Assembly (NCBI RefSeq): GCF_003385235.1
Contig: NZ_PQIA01000081.1
Coordinates: 1-43,034 of the forward strand
Origin: Amycolatopsis circi
Lineage (GTDB): Bacteria > Actinomycetota > Actinomycetes > Mycobacteriales > Pseudonocardiaceae
Direction of reading: 5' to 3'
Length of the DNA stretch: 43,034 nt
Shown here: in pieces, positions 29,963 through 42,861 of the stretch
Numbering within the stretch: the stretch's first letter is position 1
Layout: the number at the start of each line of letters is the position of its first letter
Notes under the pieces: generated by a model
The model's input: only the letters and a program-made list of their open reading frames with translations
The model's database searches: none
What the model was told of the DNA's origin: nothing
Position numbers and translations under genes: made by a program

Positions 29963-30559
29963 TTGTCGTCACGTCCGCGTGGCGCGGCGGAGCCGGCGGG
30001 AGAGCGCGAGCTGCTGTCCGCCGGCGATGTCGCGCGCACGATCGCGAGGATGGCCCACCAGGTCATCGAGAAGACCGCTCTCGGAGCCGGTCCGCCGGAG
30101 CAGTACCCGGTGCTGCTCGGCATCCCCACGCGCGGCACTCCGCTGGCCGCGCGCCTCGCCGGGAAGATCGGCGAGTTCGCCGGGGTCGCGCCGCCGCACG
30201 GCGCCCTCGACATCACCCTTTACCGCGACGATCTCCGCCGCCGTCCGCCGCGCGCTCTCGAGCAGACGCAGCTGCCGCCGGGCGGGATCGACAACCGGGT
30301 CGTCATCCTCGTCGACGACGTCCTGTTCTCCGGCCGCACCATCCGCGCCGCCCTCGACGCCCTGCGCGACCACGGCCGCCCGCGTGCCGTCCAGCTCGCC
30401 GTGCTCGTCGACCGCGGCCACCGCGAGCTGCCGATCCGCGCCGACTACGTCGGCAAGAACGTGCCCACCGCGCGCGCCGAAGGCGTCTCCGTGCTGTTGT
30501 CCGAAACCGACGGCCGGGACGCGGTGCTGCTGCGCGCGCCGGAAGGAGAAACCCGGTGA
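29963..30559 (+). CDS. pyrR: Bifunctional pyr operon RNA regulator / uracil phosphoribosyltransferase PyrR
   Basis: 198 residues. The PRPP-binding loop VVILVDDVLFSGRTIRAALDA and the flexible-loop region GIPTRGTPLAARL identify the type I PRTase fold of PyrR. DITLYRDDL and RADYVGKNVPT are typical PyrR segments. I chose TTG 29963 because AGGAGG lies 6 nt upstream; earlier in-frame starts would run through the RNA hairpin. It senses UMP/UTP and binds the leader loop just upstream. It overlaps pyrB by 4 nt and heads the operon. Confidence 0.93.
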   Translation: MSSRPRGAAEPAGERELLSAGDVARTIARMAHQVIEKTALGAGPPEQYPVLLGIPTRGTPLAARLAGKIGEFAGVAPPHGALDITLYRDDLRRRPPRALEQTQLPPGGIDNRVVILVDDVLFSGRTIRAALDALRDHGRPRAVQLAVLVDRGHRELPIRADYVGKNVPTARAEGVSVLLSETDGRDAVLLRAPEGETR

Positions 30560-31488
30560 AGCACCTGCTCGCCACCGACGGGCTCGACGCGGACACCGCG
30601 ACCGCCGTGCTCGACACTGCCGACGAGCTGAAGCACACGCTGCTCGGCCGCGAGGTCAAGAAGCTGCCGACGCTGCGCGGCCGCACCGTGATCACGCTGT
30701 TCTACGAAAACTCGACGCGCACCCGGGTGTCGTTCGAGATCGCCGGGAAGTGGATGAGCGCGGACGTGATCAACGTCTCGGCGTCCAGCTCCTCGGTGAA
30801 CAAGGGCGAATCCCTGCGGGACACCGCGCTCACCCTCGCCGCCGCGGGCGCTGACTGCGTGATCATCCGGCACCCCGCCTCGGGTGCCGCGCACCGGCTG
30901 TCCGGCTGGCTGGCCGGGCCGGGCACCGCAGTGGTCAACGCGGGCGACGGCACGCACGAGCACCCGACGCAGGCACTGCTGGACGCGGCGACGTTGCGCG
31001 AACGCCTCGGTTCCCTGAAGGACCGGCGGATCGCGATCGTCGGCGACGTCCTGCACAGCCGAGTCGCTCGGTCGAACATCCACCTGCTCAGCACTCTCGG
31101 CGCGGAGGTGGTGCTCGTCGCGCCGCCGACGCTGCTGCCGGTCGGCGTGGAGAAGCTGCCGGTCACGGTGTCGCACGATCTCGATGCCGAACTGCCCGCA
31201 GTCGACGCGGTGATGATGCTGCGCGTCCAAGCCGAGCGGATGCACGGCGGGTTCTTCCCGTCCGCGCGCGAGTATTCGATCTCCTACGGGCTCTCCGAGC
31301 GCCGTCAGTCGCTGCTGCCGGACCACGCCGTGGTGCTGCACCCCGGCCCGATGCTGCGCGGCATGGAGATCTCCTCCGCGGTCGCGGATTCCCCCTCCTC
31401 AGCCATTACCGAACAGGTCCGCAACGGCGTGCACGTGCGCATGGCGGTCCTCTACCACCTCCTGGCCAGTGAAGGAGCTGCCGCGTGA
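30556..31488 (+). CDS. pyrB: Aspartate carbamoyltransferase catalytic subunit
   Basis: 310 residues from GTG 30556, preceded by GGAAGGAG. The carbamoyl-phosphate motif FYENSTRTRVSFE (Ser-Thr-Arg-Thr-Arg) and HEHPTQALLDA are family hallmarks; the aspartate-binding region includes VMMLRVQAERM and HPGPMLRGMEI. No PyrI regulatory subunit is present, as is normal for actinobacteria, where the enzyme may associate with PyrC. It is coupled to both neighbours by 4-nt overlaps. Confidence 0.97.
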   Translation: MKHLLATDGLDADTATAVLDTADELKHTLLGREVKKLPTLRGRTVITLFYENSTRTRVSFEIAGKWMSADVINVSASSSSVNKGESLRDTALTLAAAGADCVIIRHPASGAAHRLSGWLAGPGTAVVNAGDGTHEHPTQALLDAATLRERLGSLKDRRIAIVGDVLHSRVARSNIHLLSTLGAEVVLVAPPTLLPVGVEKLPVTVSHDLDAELPAVDAVMMLRVQAERMHGGFFPSAREYSISYGLSERRQSLLPDHAVVLHPGPMLRGMEISSAVADSPSSAITEQVRNGVHVRMAVLYHLLASEGAAA

Positions 31489-32771
31489 GCATCGTGATCA
31501 AGGGTGCCCGCCCGTACGGCGAGGGCGAGCCGGTGGACGTCCTGATCGAGGACGGCGTGATCGCCGCCATCGGCGAGGTGAACGTTCCCGAAGGCGCCGA
31601 GGTTGTCGATGCCAAGGGGCAGGTGCTGCTGCCCGGGTTCGTCGACCTGCACACGCACTTGCGTGAGCCGGGCCGTGAAGACACCGAGACCATCGACAGC
31701 GGTTCCGCCGCGGCTGCGCTGGGCGGCTACACCGCCGTGTTCGCCATGGCCAACACCGATCCGGTCGCCGACAACTCGCTCGTCACCGACCACGTGTGGC
31801 GGCGCGGGCAGGAGGTCGGACTGGTCGACGTCCACCCGGTCGGCGCGGTCACCGTCGGACTCAAGGGCGAGAAGCTCGCCGAACTGGGCACGATGGCCAA
31901 GGGCACCGCGGCGGTGCGGGTCTTCTCCGACGACGGCGTCTGCGTCGCGGACCCGCTGCTGATGCGCCGCGCGCTGGAGTACTCGACCGCGCTCGACGCG
32001 GTGATCGCCCAGCACGCCGAGGAACCGCGGCTCACCGTCGGCGCGCAGGCGCACGAGGGCGAGCAGGCGTCGCGGCTGGGCTACCCGGGCTGGCCGGCGT
32101 CGGCGGAAGAGTCGATCGTCGCGCGCGACTGCCTGCTGGCGCTGCACGCGAACGCGCGACTGCACGTCTGCCACGTCTCCACGTCGGGCACGGTCGACGT
32201 CCTGCGCTGGGCGAAGGAACGCGGCACGAAGGTGTCGGCCGAGGTCACGCCGCACCACCTGCTGCTGACCGACGACCGGCTGGAGACCTACGACCCGGTC
32301 AACAAGGTCAACCCGCCGCTGCGCACCGGCGGCGACGCGGAGAAGCTGCGCGCCGCGCTGGCCGAGGGCGTCGTGGACTGCGTCGCGACCGACCACGCGC
32401 CGCACGCCCCGCAGGACAAGGACACCGAGTGGGCCGCGGCCCGGCCCGGCATGCTCGGCCTGCAGACCGCGCTGTCGGTGGTCGTCGAGACGATGGTCAA
32501 GACCGGCCTGCTCGACTGGCGCGGCGTCGCCCGCGTGATGAGCGAGCGGCCCGCGGAGGTCGGGAATCTGGCCGGGCACGGCCGTCCGATCGAAGCGGGC
32601 GAACCGGCGAACCTCACGCTGGTCGACCCGGACGCCGAATGGACCGTGCGTGGAGCCGAACTGGCCAGCATCGCCGCCAACACCCCGTACGAGGGAATGC
32701 GGTTGCCCGGCGTGGTGACGGCGACCCTGCTGCGCGGGCGGATCACCGCGCGCGAGGGGAAGATCTGCTGA
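31485..32771 (+). CDS. pyrC: Dihydroorotase (class I)
   Basis: 428 residues of the amidohydrolase superfamily. The metal-binding motif is DLHTHLREPG (His56, His58). Further ligands lie in ARLHVCHVS, AEVTPHHLLLTDD and the catalytic-Asp region CVATDHAPHAPQDK. It closes carbamoyl-aspartate to dihydroorotate. The start GTG 31485 overlaps pyrB; the stop overlaps the ATG of the next gene by one base. Confidence 0.96.
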   Translation: MSIVIKGARPYGEGEPVDVLIEDGVIAAIGEVNVPEGAEVVDAKGQVLLPGFVDLHTHLREPGREDTETIDSGSAAAALGGYTAVFAMANTDPVADNSLVTDHVWRRGQEVGLVDVHPVGAVTVGLKGEKLAELGTMAKGTAAVRVFSDDGVCVADPLLMRRALEYSTALDAVIAQHAEEPRLTVGAQAHEGEQASRLGYPGWPASAEESIVARDCLLALHANARLHVCHVSTSGTVDVLRWAKERGTKVSAEVTPHHLLLTDDRLETYDPVNKVNPPLRTGGDAEKLRAALAEGVVDCVATDHAPHAPQDKDTEWAAARPGMLGLQTALSVVVETMVKTGLLDWRGVARVMSERPAEVGNLAGHGRPIEAGEPANLTLVDPDAEWTVRGAELASIAANTPYEGMRLPGVVTATLLRGRITAREGKIC

Positions 32772-33330
32772 TGGAGCGGCTGCTGCTGACGCTGGGGATC
32801 GTCGCGTTCTTCCTGCTGTGCCTGCTGGGCATGTGGATCGGCTGGCGGCGCAAGGCGCGTTCGCAGAGCGCGCGGATCGCGCCGTTCCCGGAGATCCCGG
32901 CCGACCCCGGCGAGTTCCAGCTCGAATCCGTCGGCGTGTGCGTGGGCACCACGACCGCGGGCAACTGGCAGGACCGCGTCGTCACGCGAGGCGCGGGCCC
33001 GCGGTCGGGCGCGGTCTGGCGGCTGCACCCGGACGGGGTGGCCGTGGAACGCGGCGGGCTGCCGGACTTCTGGATCCCGCGCGCCTCGATCACCGGAATC
33101 CGCCGCGACTCCCGGCTCGCCGGGAAGGTCACCGGCACCGATGTGTTGCTGGTGATCACCTGGCGGCTCGGCGACGTCGAACTGGACACCGGATTCCGCG
33201 GCGACGAACTCGACGACTATCCACAATGGATCAACGAACTTTCCCCGGGGCCCGGGGGCAGTGCCCCCGCCGGGGGTTCGGGGGTCCGTCCCCCGAAACA
33301 CACAGATCACGACATCAAGGGAGGTGCCCA

Positions 33331-33334
<4 letters not shown>
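32771..33334 (+). CDS. Membrane-anchored PH-like protein of the pyr operon (Rv1382-like)
   Basis: 187 residues. A single N-terminal transmembrane helix (about 4-25, LLLTLGIVAFFLLCLLGMWI) is followed by a basic stop-transfer stretch and a soluble beta-rich domain (about 45-155; GAVWRLHPDGVAVERGG, WIPRASITGIRRDS, DVLLVITWRLGDVELDTGF). A gene of this kind lies between pyrC and carA in Mycobacterium (Rv1382) and Streptomyces; function unknown. The last roughly 30 residues (from about 158, PGGSAPAGGSGVRPP) are read through GC-rich hairpins and look like an addition to the conserved domain. Confidence 0.85.
33243..33297. repeat. GC-rich double hairpin inside the 3' end of the gene before carA
   Basis: CGGGGGC/GCCCCCG (33253-33259, 33263-33269) with loop AGT, and TTCGGGGG/CCCCCGAA (33277-33284, 33290-33297) with a 5-nt loop, preceded by CCCCGGGG. 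It lies 34 nt before carA. Similar G/C-rich repeats are frequent between actinomycete genes; here it is translated. It might attenuate transcription into carA-carB. Confidence 0.6.
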
Positions 33335-37771
<4,437 letters not shown>

Positions 37772-37775
<4 letters not shown>

Positions 37776-38614
37776 CCGCGCGGTTCGGAGCCCGGCTGGC
37801 CGAAGCGGTGGCCGCGCGAGGGCCGCTGTGCGCCGGGATCGACCCGCATCCGGGCCTGATCGAGGCGTGGGGCCTGCCGATCGACGCGAGCGGGCTCGAA
37901 CGCTTCGCGCTCAGCGCCGCGGAGGCGCTGGGCGAGGTGGCGGCGATCGTGAAGCCGCAGTCGGCGTTCTTCGAGGCGTTCGGGTCCGCCGGAGTGGCGG
38001 TGCTCGAACGCGTCGTAGACGTCGCCCACGACGCCGGAGCGCTCGTCCTGCTGGACGTGAAGCGCGGCGACATCGGTTCCACCATGGCGGCCTATACGGC
38101 GGCGTACGTGGCCGAAAAGGCGGCTTTCACCGCCGATGCGGCCACGGTGTCGCCGTACCTCGGCTTCGGCGCGCTCGACGCGGCTGTCGTGGCGGCGCGC
38201 GAAGCGGGCAACGGGCTCTTCGTCCTCGCGCGCACGTCCAACCCGGAAGCGAACGCGTTGCAGCGCGCGCGGCTCGAAGACGGCCGTACGGTCGCTCAGA
38301 GCGTCGTGGACGCTGCTGCGGACCACAACGCGGGTGCTGAGCCGTACGGCGACGTCGGCGTGGTCGTAGGGGCCACTGTGGCTCCTGGGGAAGTCGACCT
38401 GAGCCGGCTCAACGGACCGGTGCTCGCGCCCGGTTTCGGGGCGCAGGGGGCAACCGAGGCGGATTTGCGGGCAGTGTTCGGGGAGGGCGTGCCGGGCCTG
38501 CTCCCGGCCTCCTCGCGCGATCTGCTGCGGCACGGCCCGGACACGGACGCGTTACGCCGTGCGGCCCAAGAGGTGAACGGCCGGTTGGCGGGACCGCGCG
38601 GAAAAGGCCAATAG
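37772..38614 (+). CDS. pyrF: Orotidine 5'-phosphate decarboxylase (type 2)
   Basis: 280 residues from GTG 37772, coupled to carB. The catalytic Lys97 lies in LLDVKRGDIGSTMAAY, and the N-terminal LCAGIDPHP and IVKPQSAFFEAFG match the long actinobacterial/mycobacterial subgroup. It completes UMP synthesis. Streptomyces carries pyrD between carB and pyrF; here the two genes overlap directly, as in Mycobacterium. It is the last gene of the pyr run. Confidence 0.97.
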
Positions 38615-38652
38615 CAGGCCCCGGAATCGCGCTCCACCAGCCACCCCCGCAT

Positions 38653-38695
38653 TGTGGCCCCTGCTCAGGGGTGGGTACCGTCGCGTCACCCACCC
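38653..38695 (+). promoter_or_regulatory. Probable mihF promoter with overlapping inverted repeats
   Basis: TTGTGG (38653-38658) and TACCGT (38676-38681) with a 17-bp spacer form a plausible promoter 40 nt before mihF. Two mutually exclusive inverted repeats overlap it: CCCCTG/CAGGGG (38658-38663/38666-38671) and GGGTGGGT/ACCCACCC (38669-38676/38688-38695). The second frames the -10 element and could be an operator. Confidence 0.4.
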
Positions 38696-38721
38696 AGATG
38701 TGAGAACTACCGGAGGAAAAC

Positions 38722-39039
38722 GTGGCACTTCCCCAGCTGACAGAGGAACAGCGTGCTGCGGCGCTGGAGAAGGCCGCCGCCGCCCGCCGCATCCGTGCTG
38801 AGCTGAAGGAGCGGCTGAAGCGGGGCGGTACCACTCTGGTCGACGTGCTGAAGCAGGCCGAGGAGAACGAAGTCCTCGGCAAGATGAAGGTTTCGGCCTT
38901 GCTCGAGGCGCTCCCCGGCGTCGGCAAGGTGCGCGCCCAGCAGACGATGGAACGACTGGAGATCGCCCCCAGCCGCAGGCTCCGCGGGCTCGGCGACCGG
39001 CAGCGCAAGGCGCTGCTGGCCGAGTTCAGCGGCGAGTGA
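38722..39039 (+). CDS. mihF: Actinobacterial integration host factor (mIHF/sIHF)
   Basis: 105 residues from GTG 38722, preceded by CCGGAGGAAAAC. The basic N-terminal helix (RRIRAELKERLKRGGTTLVDVL) and the DNA-binding segment VSALLEALPGVGKVRAQQTMERL are characteristic. This nucleoid protein binds DNA non-specifically, affects supercoiling, and is essential in mycobacteria; in Streptomyces sIHF influences development. It overlaps gmk by 4 nt. Confidence 0.96.
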   Translation: MALPQLTEEQRAAALEKAAAARRIRAELKERLKRGGTTLVDVLKQAEENEVLGKMKVSALLEALPGVGKVRAQQTMERLEIAPSRRLRGLGDRQRKALLAEFSGE

Positions 39040-39707
39040 GCGGCGTCGGTCAGGACTACCCGGTGACCCGGGGCGCCGACCGCGGCAGTGAGCCGGTGGC
39101 AGGAGACATCTCCCGCCCCCGGCTCACGGTCGTCTCCGGCCCTTCCGGAGTCGGGAAGTCGAGTGTGGTGGGACAGCTGCGCCTGCTCGAGCCGAACCTG
39201 TACTTCAGCGTTTCGGTGACGACGCGGGCGCCGCGGCCGGGCGAGGTCGACGGAAACCATTACCACTTCGTGGATTCCGCCGAATTCGACCGGATGGTGG
39301 CCGGGAACCGGCTGCTGGAATGGGCCGAGTTCGCGGGCAACCGGTACGGGACGCCGCGCGAGCCGGTCGAGAAGGCTTTGGCCGACGGCCGTCCGGCGGT
39401 CCTGGAGATCGAACTGCAGGGCGCCCGGCAGGTCCGGGCCGCGATGCCGGAGGCGCGGCTGGTCATGCTGATGCCGCCGTCCTGGGAAGAACTGGTCGGG
39501 CGGCTCACCGGCAGGGGCACCGAGACCGAGGCCGCCGTGGCCGCCCGGCTGGCGGAGGCGGAACGCGAACTGGCCGCGGCCGGGGAGTTCGACGAACGGG
39601 TCGTGAACGCCGACGTCGAGGTCGCCGCGCGGCGGTTGCTAGACTTGATTACCGGCGGTGGCGATTCTGCCGCCGCTCGATGTGACGATACGGAGCACCC
39701 CGAGTGA
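39036..39707 (+). CDS. gmk: Guanylate kinase
   Basis: 223 residues from GTG 39036, coupled to mihF. The P-loop GPSGVGKSS (35-43) follows a 30-residue N-terminal extension. The GMP-binding region SVSVTTRAPRPGEVDGNHYHF and ALADGRPAVLEIELQGARQV are present, and NADVEVAARRLLDLI lies near the C-terminus. It phosphorylates GMP/dGMP with ATP. It overlaps rpoZ by 4 nt. Confidence 0.97.
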   Translation: MSGVGQDYPVTRGADRGSEPVAGDISRPRLTVVSGPSGVGKSSVVGQLRLLEPNLYFSVSVTTRAPRPGEVDGNHYHFVDSAEFDRMVAGNRLLEWAEFAGNRYGTPREPVEKALADGRPAVLEIELQGARQVRAAMPEARLVMLMPPSWEELVGRLTGRGTETEAAVAARLAEAERELAAAGEFDERVVNADVEVAARRLLDLITGGGDSAAARCDDTEHPE

Positions 39708-39973
39708 CTGTGCAACAGGCGACGCTGGAAGAGCTCGAAGGCATCACCAACCCGCCGATCGACGACCTGCTCGAGAAGGTCTCCTCGAAGTACGCGCTGG
39801 TGATCTACTCGGCCAAGCGGGCCCGGCAGATCAACGACTACTACGCGCAGCTGGGCGAGGGCCTGCTGGAGTACGTCGGCCCGCTGGTCGAGCCGGGCCC
39901 CCGCGAGAAGCCGCTGTCGATCGCGCTGCGCGAGATCCACGGCGGGCTGCTCGAGCACACCGAGGGTGAATGA
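39704..39973 (+). CDS. rpoZ: RNA polymerase omega subunit
   Basis: 89 residues. ITNPPIDDLLEKVSSKYALV followed by IYSAKRARQINDYY is the conserved omega core that clamps the beta' C-terminus; the tail KPLSIALREIHGGLLEH is typical of actinobacteria. The GTG start 39704 overlaps gmk, and the stop overlaps the coaBC start by 8 nt, so the four genes mihF-gmk-rpoZ-coaBC are translationally coupled. Confidence 0.96.
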   Translation: MTVQQATLEELEGITNPPIDDLLEKVSSKYALVIYSAKRARQINDYYAQLGEGLLEYVGPLVEPGPREKPLSIALREIHGGLLEHTEGE

Positions 39974-41198
39974 CGCCAGGCCCAGGGTCGTCCTGGGCGT
40001 GGGCGGCGGCATCGCCGCCTACAAGGCGTGCGAGGTCCTGCGGGGCCTCACCGAATCCGGGCACGACGTCCGCGTCGTGCCCACCGAGGCCGCGCTGAAC
40101 TTCGTCGGCGCGGCGACCTTCGAGGCACTGTCCGGGAACCCGGTGCACACCGGGGTCTTCACCGAGGTTCCGCAGGTGCAGCACGTGCGGGTCGGCAAAG
40201 AGGCCGACCTCGTGCTGGTCGTCCCGGCGACCGCGAACCTGCTGGCCAAGGCCGCGCACGGGCTCGCCGACGACCTTCTGACGAACACCCTGCTCACCGC
40301 CCGGTGCCCGGTCGCCTTCTTCCCGGCGATGCACACCGAGATGTGGGAGCACCCGGCCACCCGCGACAACGTGGCGCTGCTGCGCTCGCGCGGCATGGTC
40401 GTCACCGAACCCGCGGCGGGCAGGCTCACGGGTGTCGACACCGGCAAGGGACGGCTCGCCGACCCGGCCGAGATCGTCGACCTGGCCCGTTTGCTGCTCG
40501 CCGAACCGCGCGCGCTGCCGCGAGACCTCGAAGGCCTCCGCGTGGTCATCTCCGCGGGCGGCACCCGCGAACCGCTCGACCCGGTCCGTTTTCTTGGCAA
40601 CCGCTCGTCCGGCAAGCAGGGGTTCGCCCTCGCCCGGGTCGCCGCGCAGCGCGGTGCCGAGGTCACGCTGGTCGCCGGGCACACCGACGAACTTCCGTCC
40701 CCGGCGGGCGCGACGCTGCACCGCGTGTCCACCGCCGAGGAAATGCGCAAAGCGGTGCACGCCGCCGCGGCGGACGCGGATGTCGTCGTGATGGCCGCCG
40801 CGGTCGCGGATTTCCGGCCCGCCACGCTGGCCGACCACAAGATCAAGAAGTCCGACGACAGCCCGGACCCGGTCATCACGCTCGACCGCAACGCCGACAT
40901 CCTCGCCGAACTGGTGCAAGGACGGAGTTCCGGACAGATCGTGGTGGGCTTCGCCGCGGAAACCGGCGACGAGAACGGCAGTGTGCTCGACCACGCCCGC
41001 GCCAAGCTTCGCCGCAAGGGCGCGGATCTGCTCGTGGTCAACGCGGTCGGCGACGGCAAGGCGTTCGGCACCGAGGACAATTCGGGCTGGCTGCTCGCTT
41101 CGGACGGCGCCGAGCAGGTCATCGCGCAGGGAGCCAAGGCGCGGCTGGCGGCCACATTGTGGGATGCCGTAACAGCGTTGATCCAGCGTCGACTCTAG
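39966..41198 (+). CDS. coaBC: Bifunctional phosphopantothenoylcysteine decarboxylase / phosphopantothenate-cysteine ligase
   Basis: 410 residues, coenzyme A synthesis. The N-terminal CoaC flavoprotein domain (1-about 180) has GVGGGIAAYKACEVLRGL, the catalytic His73 in VQHVRVG and PAMHTEMWEHPAT. Its active-site flap reads GRLTGVDTGKGRL without the Cys of the E. coli enzyme, as I recall for mycobacteria. The C-terminal CoaB domain (about 185-410) has SAGGTREPLDPVRFLGNRSS, VMAAAVADFRP and the DHKIKK lysines. GTG 39966 overlaps rpoZ by 8 nt. Confidence 0.95.
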   Translation: MNDARPRVVLGVGGGIAAYKACEVLRGLTESGHDVRVVPTEAALNFVGAATFEALSGNPVHTGVFTEVPQVQHVRVGKEADLVLVVPATANLLAKAAHGLADDLLTNTLLTARCPVAFFPAMHTEMWEHPATRDNVALLRSRGMVVTEPAAGRLTGVDTGKGRLADPAEIVDLARLLLAEPRALPRDLEGLRVVISAGGTREPLDPVRFLGNRSSGKQGFALARVAAQRGAEVTLVAGHTDELPSPAGATLHRVSTAEEMRKAVHAAAADADVVVMAAAVADFRPATLADHKIKKSDDSPDPVITLDRNADILAELVQGRSSGQIVVGFAAETGDENGSVLDHARAKLRRKGADLLVVNAVGDGKAFGTEDNSGWLLASDGAEQVIAQGAKARLAATLWDAVTALIQRRL

Positions 41199-41287
41199 CT
41201 ACAGGCCCGCTGGGTAGGGTGGGTCTTGCCAGGAGCGCCTGAAATCCGGTGGGGCGCCATCGCTTGACCGAGGGAAGTGACGAGGTC

Positions 41288-42490
41288 GTGTCTGCGTCCA
41301 CGAAAAGGCTGTTCACGTCGGAATCCGTGACCGAGGGCCACCCCGACAAGATCTGTGACGCGATCAGCGACTCGATCCTCGACGGCCTGCTGAGCAAGGA
41401 CCCGCGCAGCCGGGTCGCCGTCGAGACCCTGATCACGACGGGCCAGGTGCACGTCGCGGGCGAGGTGACGACCGAGGCGTACGCGGACATCCCCACCATC
41501 GTGCGGGACGTCATCCTGCGCATCGGCTACGACTCGTCGGCCAAGGGCTTCGACGGCAACTCCTGCGGCGTGAACGTGGCGATCGGGTCGCAGTCGCCCG
41601 ACATCGCCCAGGGCGTCGACACCGCGTACGAGTCGCGCGTGGAATCGGACGAGGACGAGATCAACCGACAGGGCGCGGGCGACCAGGGCCTGATGTTCGG
41701 CTACGCCTGCTCGGACACGCCCGAGCTGATGCCGCTGCCGATCGCGCTGTCGCACCGCCTGTCGCGGCGGCTGACCGCGGTCCGCAAGGACGGCGTGCTG
41801 CCGTACCTGCGCCCGGACGGCAAGACCCAGGTCACCATCGAGTACGCGGGCGAACAGCCGGTGCGGCTCGACACCGTCGTGGTGTCCACCCAGCACGCGG
41901 ACGGGATCGACCTGGAGCAGATGCTCGGGGTCGACGTGCGCAAGCACGTGGTGGAGCCGGAACTGGCCGAACTGGGCCTCGACACCGACGGCACCCGCCT
42001 CCTGGTGAACCCCACCGGCCGCTTCGTCATCGGCGGCCCGATGGGCGACGCCGGCCTCACCGGACGCAAGATCATCGTCGACACCTACGGCGGCATGGCC
42101 CGCCACGGCGGCGGCGCGTTCTCCGGCAAGGACCCGTCCAAGGTGGACCGTTCGGCCGCGTACGCGATGCGCTGGGTGGCCAAGAACGTCGTCGCGGCCG
42201 GGCTCGCCGGACGGGTCGAGGTGCAGGTGGCGTACGCGATCGGCAAGGCCGCTCCGGTGGGCCTGTTCGTCGAGACGTTCGGCACCGAGACGGTCGACCC
42301 GACCAAGATCCAGTCGGCCATCAGCGAGGTTTTCGACCTGCGCCCCGCCGCGATCATCCGCGACCTGGACCTGCTGCGCCCGATCTACGCCCCGACCGCG
42401 GCGTACGGCCACTTCGGCCGCCCGGACCTGAACCTGCCCTGGGAAAGCACCGCCCGCGCGGACGCCCTGCGCTCGCTGGCAGGCGCCTGA
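41288..42490 (+). CDS. metK: S-adenosylmethionine synthetase
   Basis: 400 residues from GTG 41288 (MSASTKRLFTSESVTEGHP), just after CGAGG. A GTG at 41249 would add 13 residues with no family support. Signatures: FTSESVTEGHPDKICDAISD (ATP binding), GAGDQGLMFGYA, and GGGAFSGKDPSKVDRS (P-loop-like). It makes SAM from methionine and ATP. The 89-bp interval upstream holds no recognisable SAM riboswitch. Two palindromic repeats follow directly after the stop. Confidence 0.97.
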   Translation: MSASTKRLFTSESVTEGHPDKICDAISDSILDGLLSKDPRSRVAVETLITTGQVHVAGEVTTEAYADIPTIVRDVILRIGYDSSAKGFDGNSCGVNVAIGSQSPDIAQGVDTAYESRVESDEDEINRQGAGDQGLMFGYACSDTPELMPLPIALSHRLSRRLTAVRKDGVLPYLRPDGKTQVTIEYAGEQPVRLDTVVVSTQHADGIDLEQMLGVDVRKHVVEPELAELGLDTDGTRLLVNPTGRFVIGGPMGDAGLTGRKIIVDTYGGMARHGGGAFSGKDPSKVDRSAAYAMRWVAKNVVAAGLAGRVEVQVAYAIGKAAPVGLFVETFGTETVDPTKIQSAISEVFDLRPAAIIRDLDLLRPIYAPTAAYGHFGRPDLNLPWESTARADALRSLAGA

Positions 42491-42500
42491 CCCGCTTTAG

Positions 42501-42555
42501 GTCCGTGAAGGGCTCCTTGAGGGAATCTCATTCCCTCAAGGAGCCCTTCACGGCT
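42501..42555. repeat. Palindromic repeat, class I, after metK
   Basis: The left arm (42501-42526) starts GTCCGTGAAGGGCTCC and is identical to the left arm at 216-241. The 24-bp paired stem is 42503-42526 with 42530-42553, loop CTC. The right arm has lost its final AC. It lies 10 nt past the metK stop, in terminator position. Confidence 0.9.
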
Positions 42556-42562
42556 TTCGGGC

Positions 42563-42635
42563 GCGGGTTAGGTCCGTGAGGGGAACCTTCACGGACTCTG
42601 AGTCCCTCAGGGTTCCCCTCACGGACCTAACCCGC
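42563..42635. repeat. Palindromic repeat, class II, after metK
   Basis: 25-bp perfect arms (42563-42587 and 42611-42635, including GGGTTAGGTCCGTGAGGGG) flank an asymmetric centre with a small inner stem GGACTC/GAGTCC (42593-42598/42600-42605). The centre is the reverse complement of that in the repeat at 278-332, apart from two substitutions. Confidence 0.9.
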
Positions 42636-42670
42636 CGCCGACGCACCCAACGATCGAGGCAGCCAGCCCC

Positions 42671-42791
42671 CGCCCTGCACCCCGATACGAAGCCTCCCTG
42701 CGGTTCGGGGGTGGTTGTCAAGGCATCTTTCCCGCCTTGACAACCACCCTCGAACCGTCAGCACAATCAAGCTTCGGGGTGCCCCGCCGCA
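42671..42791. repeat. Long hairpin repeat element, copy B (inverted relative to copy A)
   Basis: The core stem GGGTGGTTGTCAAGGC (42709-42724) pairs perfectly with GCCTTGACAACCACCC (42734-42749). After one G-T pair it continues as CGGTTCG (42701-42707) with CGAACCG (42751-42757): about 24 bp with a 9-nt loop ATCTTTCCC. The whole is the reverse complement of 1-120 at roughly 80 % identity; flanks such as CACCCCGATACGAAGCC are identical in both. Confidence 0.85.
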
Positions 42792-42801
42792 CTCCCCGAA
42801 G
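42772..42801. other. Hairpin upstream of the final gene
   Basis: CTTCGGGG (42772-42779) pairs with CCCCGAAG (42794-42801) around 14 nt. It overlaps the end of repeat copy B and lies 60 nt before the GTG at 42862. It may be part of the repeat element or a terminator; no function is assigned. Confidence 0.4.
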
Positions 42802-42861
42802 GGGGAACCTTCCCGATGCTCGACGACAGGACTGTCGGACCAGTCTGGTAGAGATCTTCAG

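Noticed and set aside
40300..40460. CoaBC lacks the decarboxylase-domain cysteine of the E. coli enzyme and has PAMH instead of PAMN
   Set aside because: From memory the mycobacterial CoaBC has the same residues here, so this is clade-typical rather than a defect.
41199..41287. Possible SAM riboswitch ahead of metK
   Set aside because: The 89-bp interval shows none of the conserved core or stem arrangement of known SAM riboswitches.
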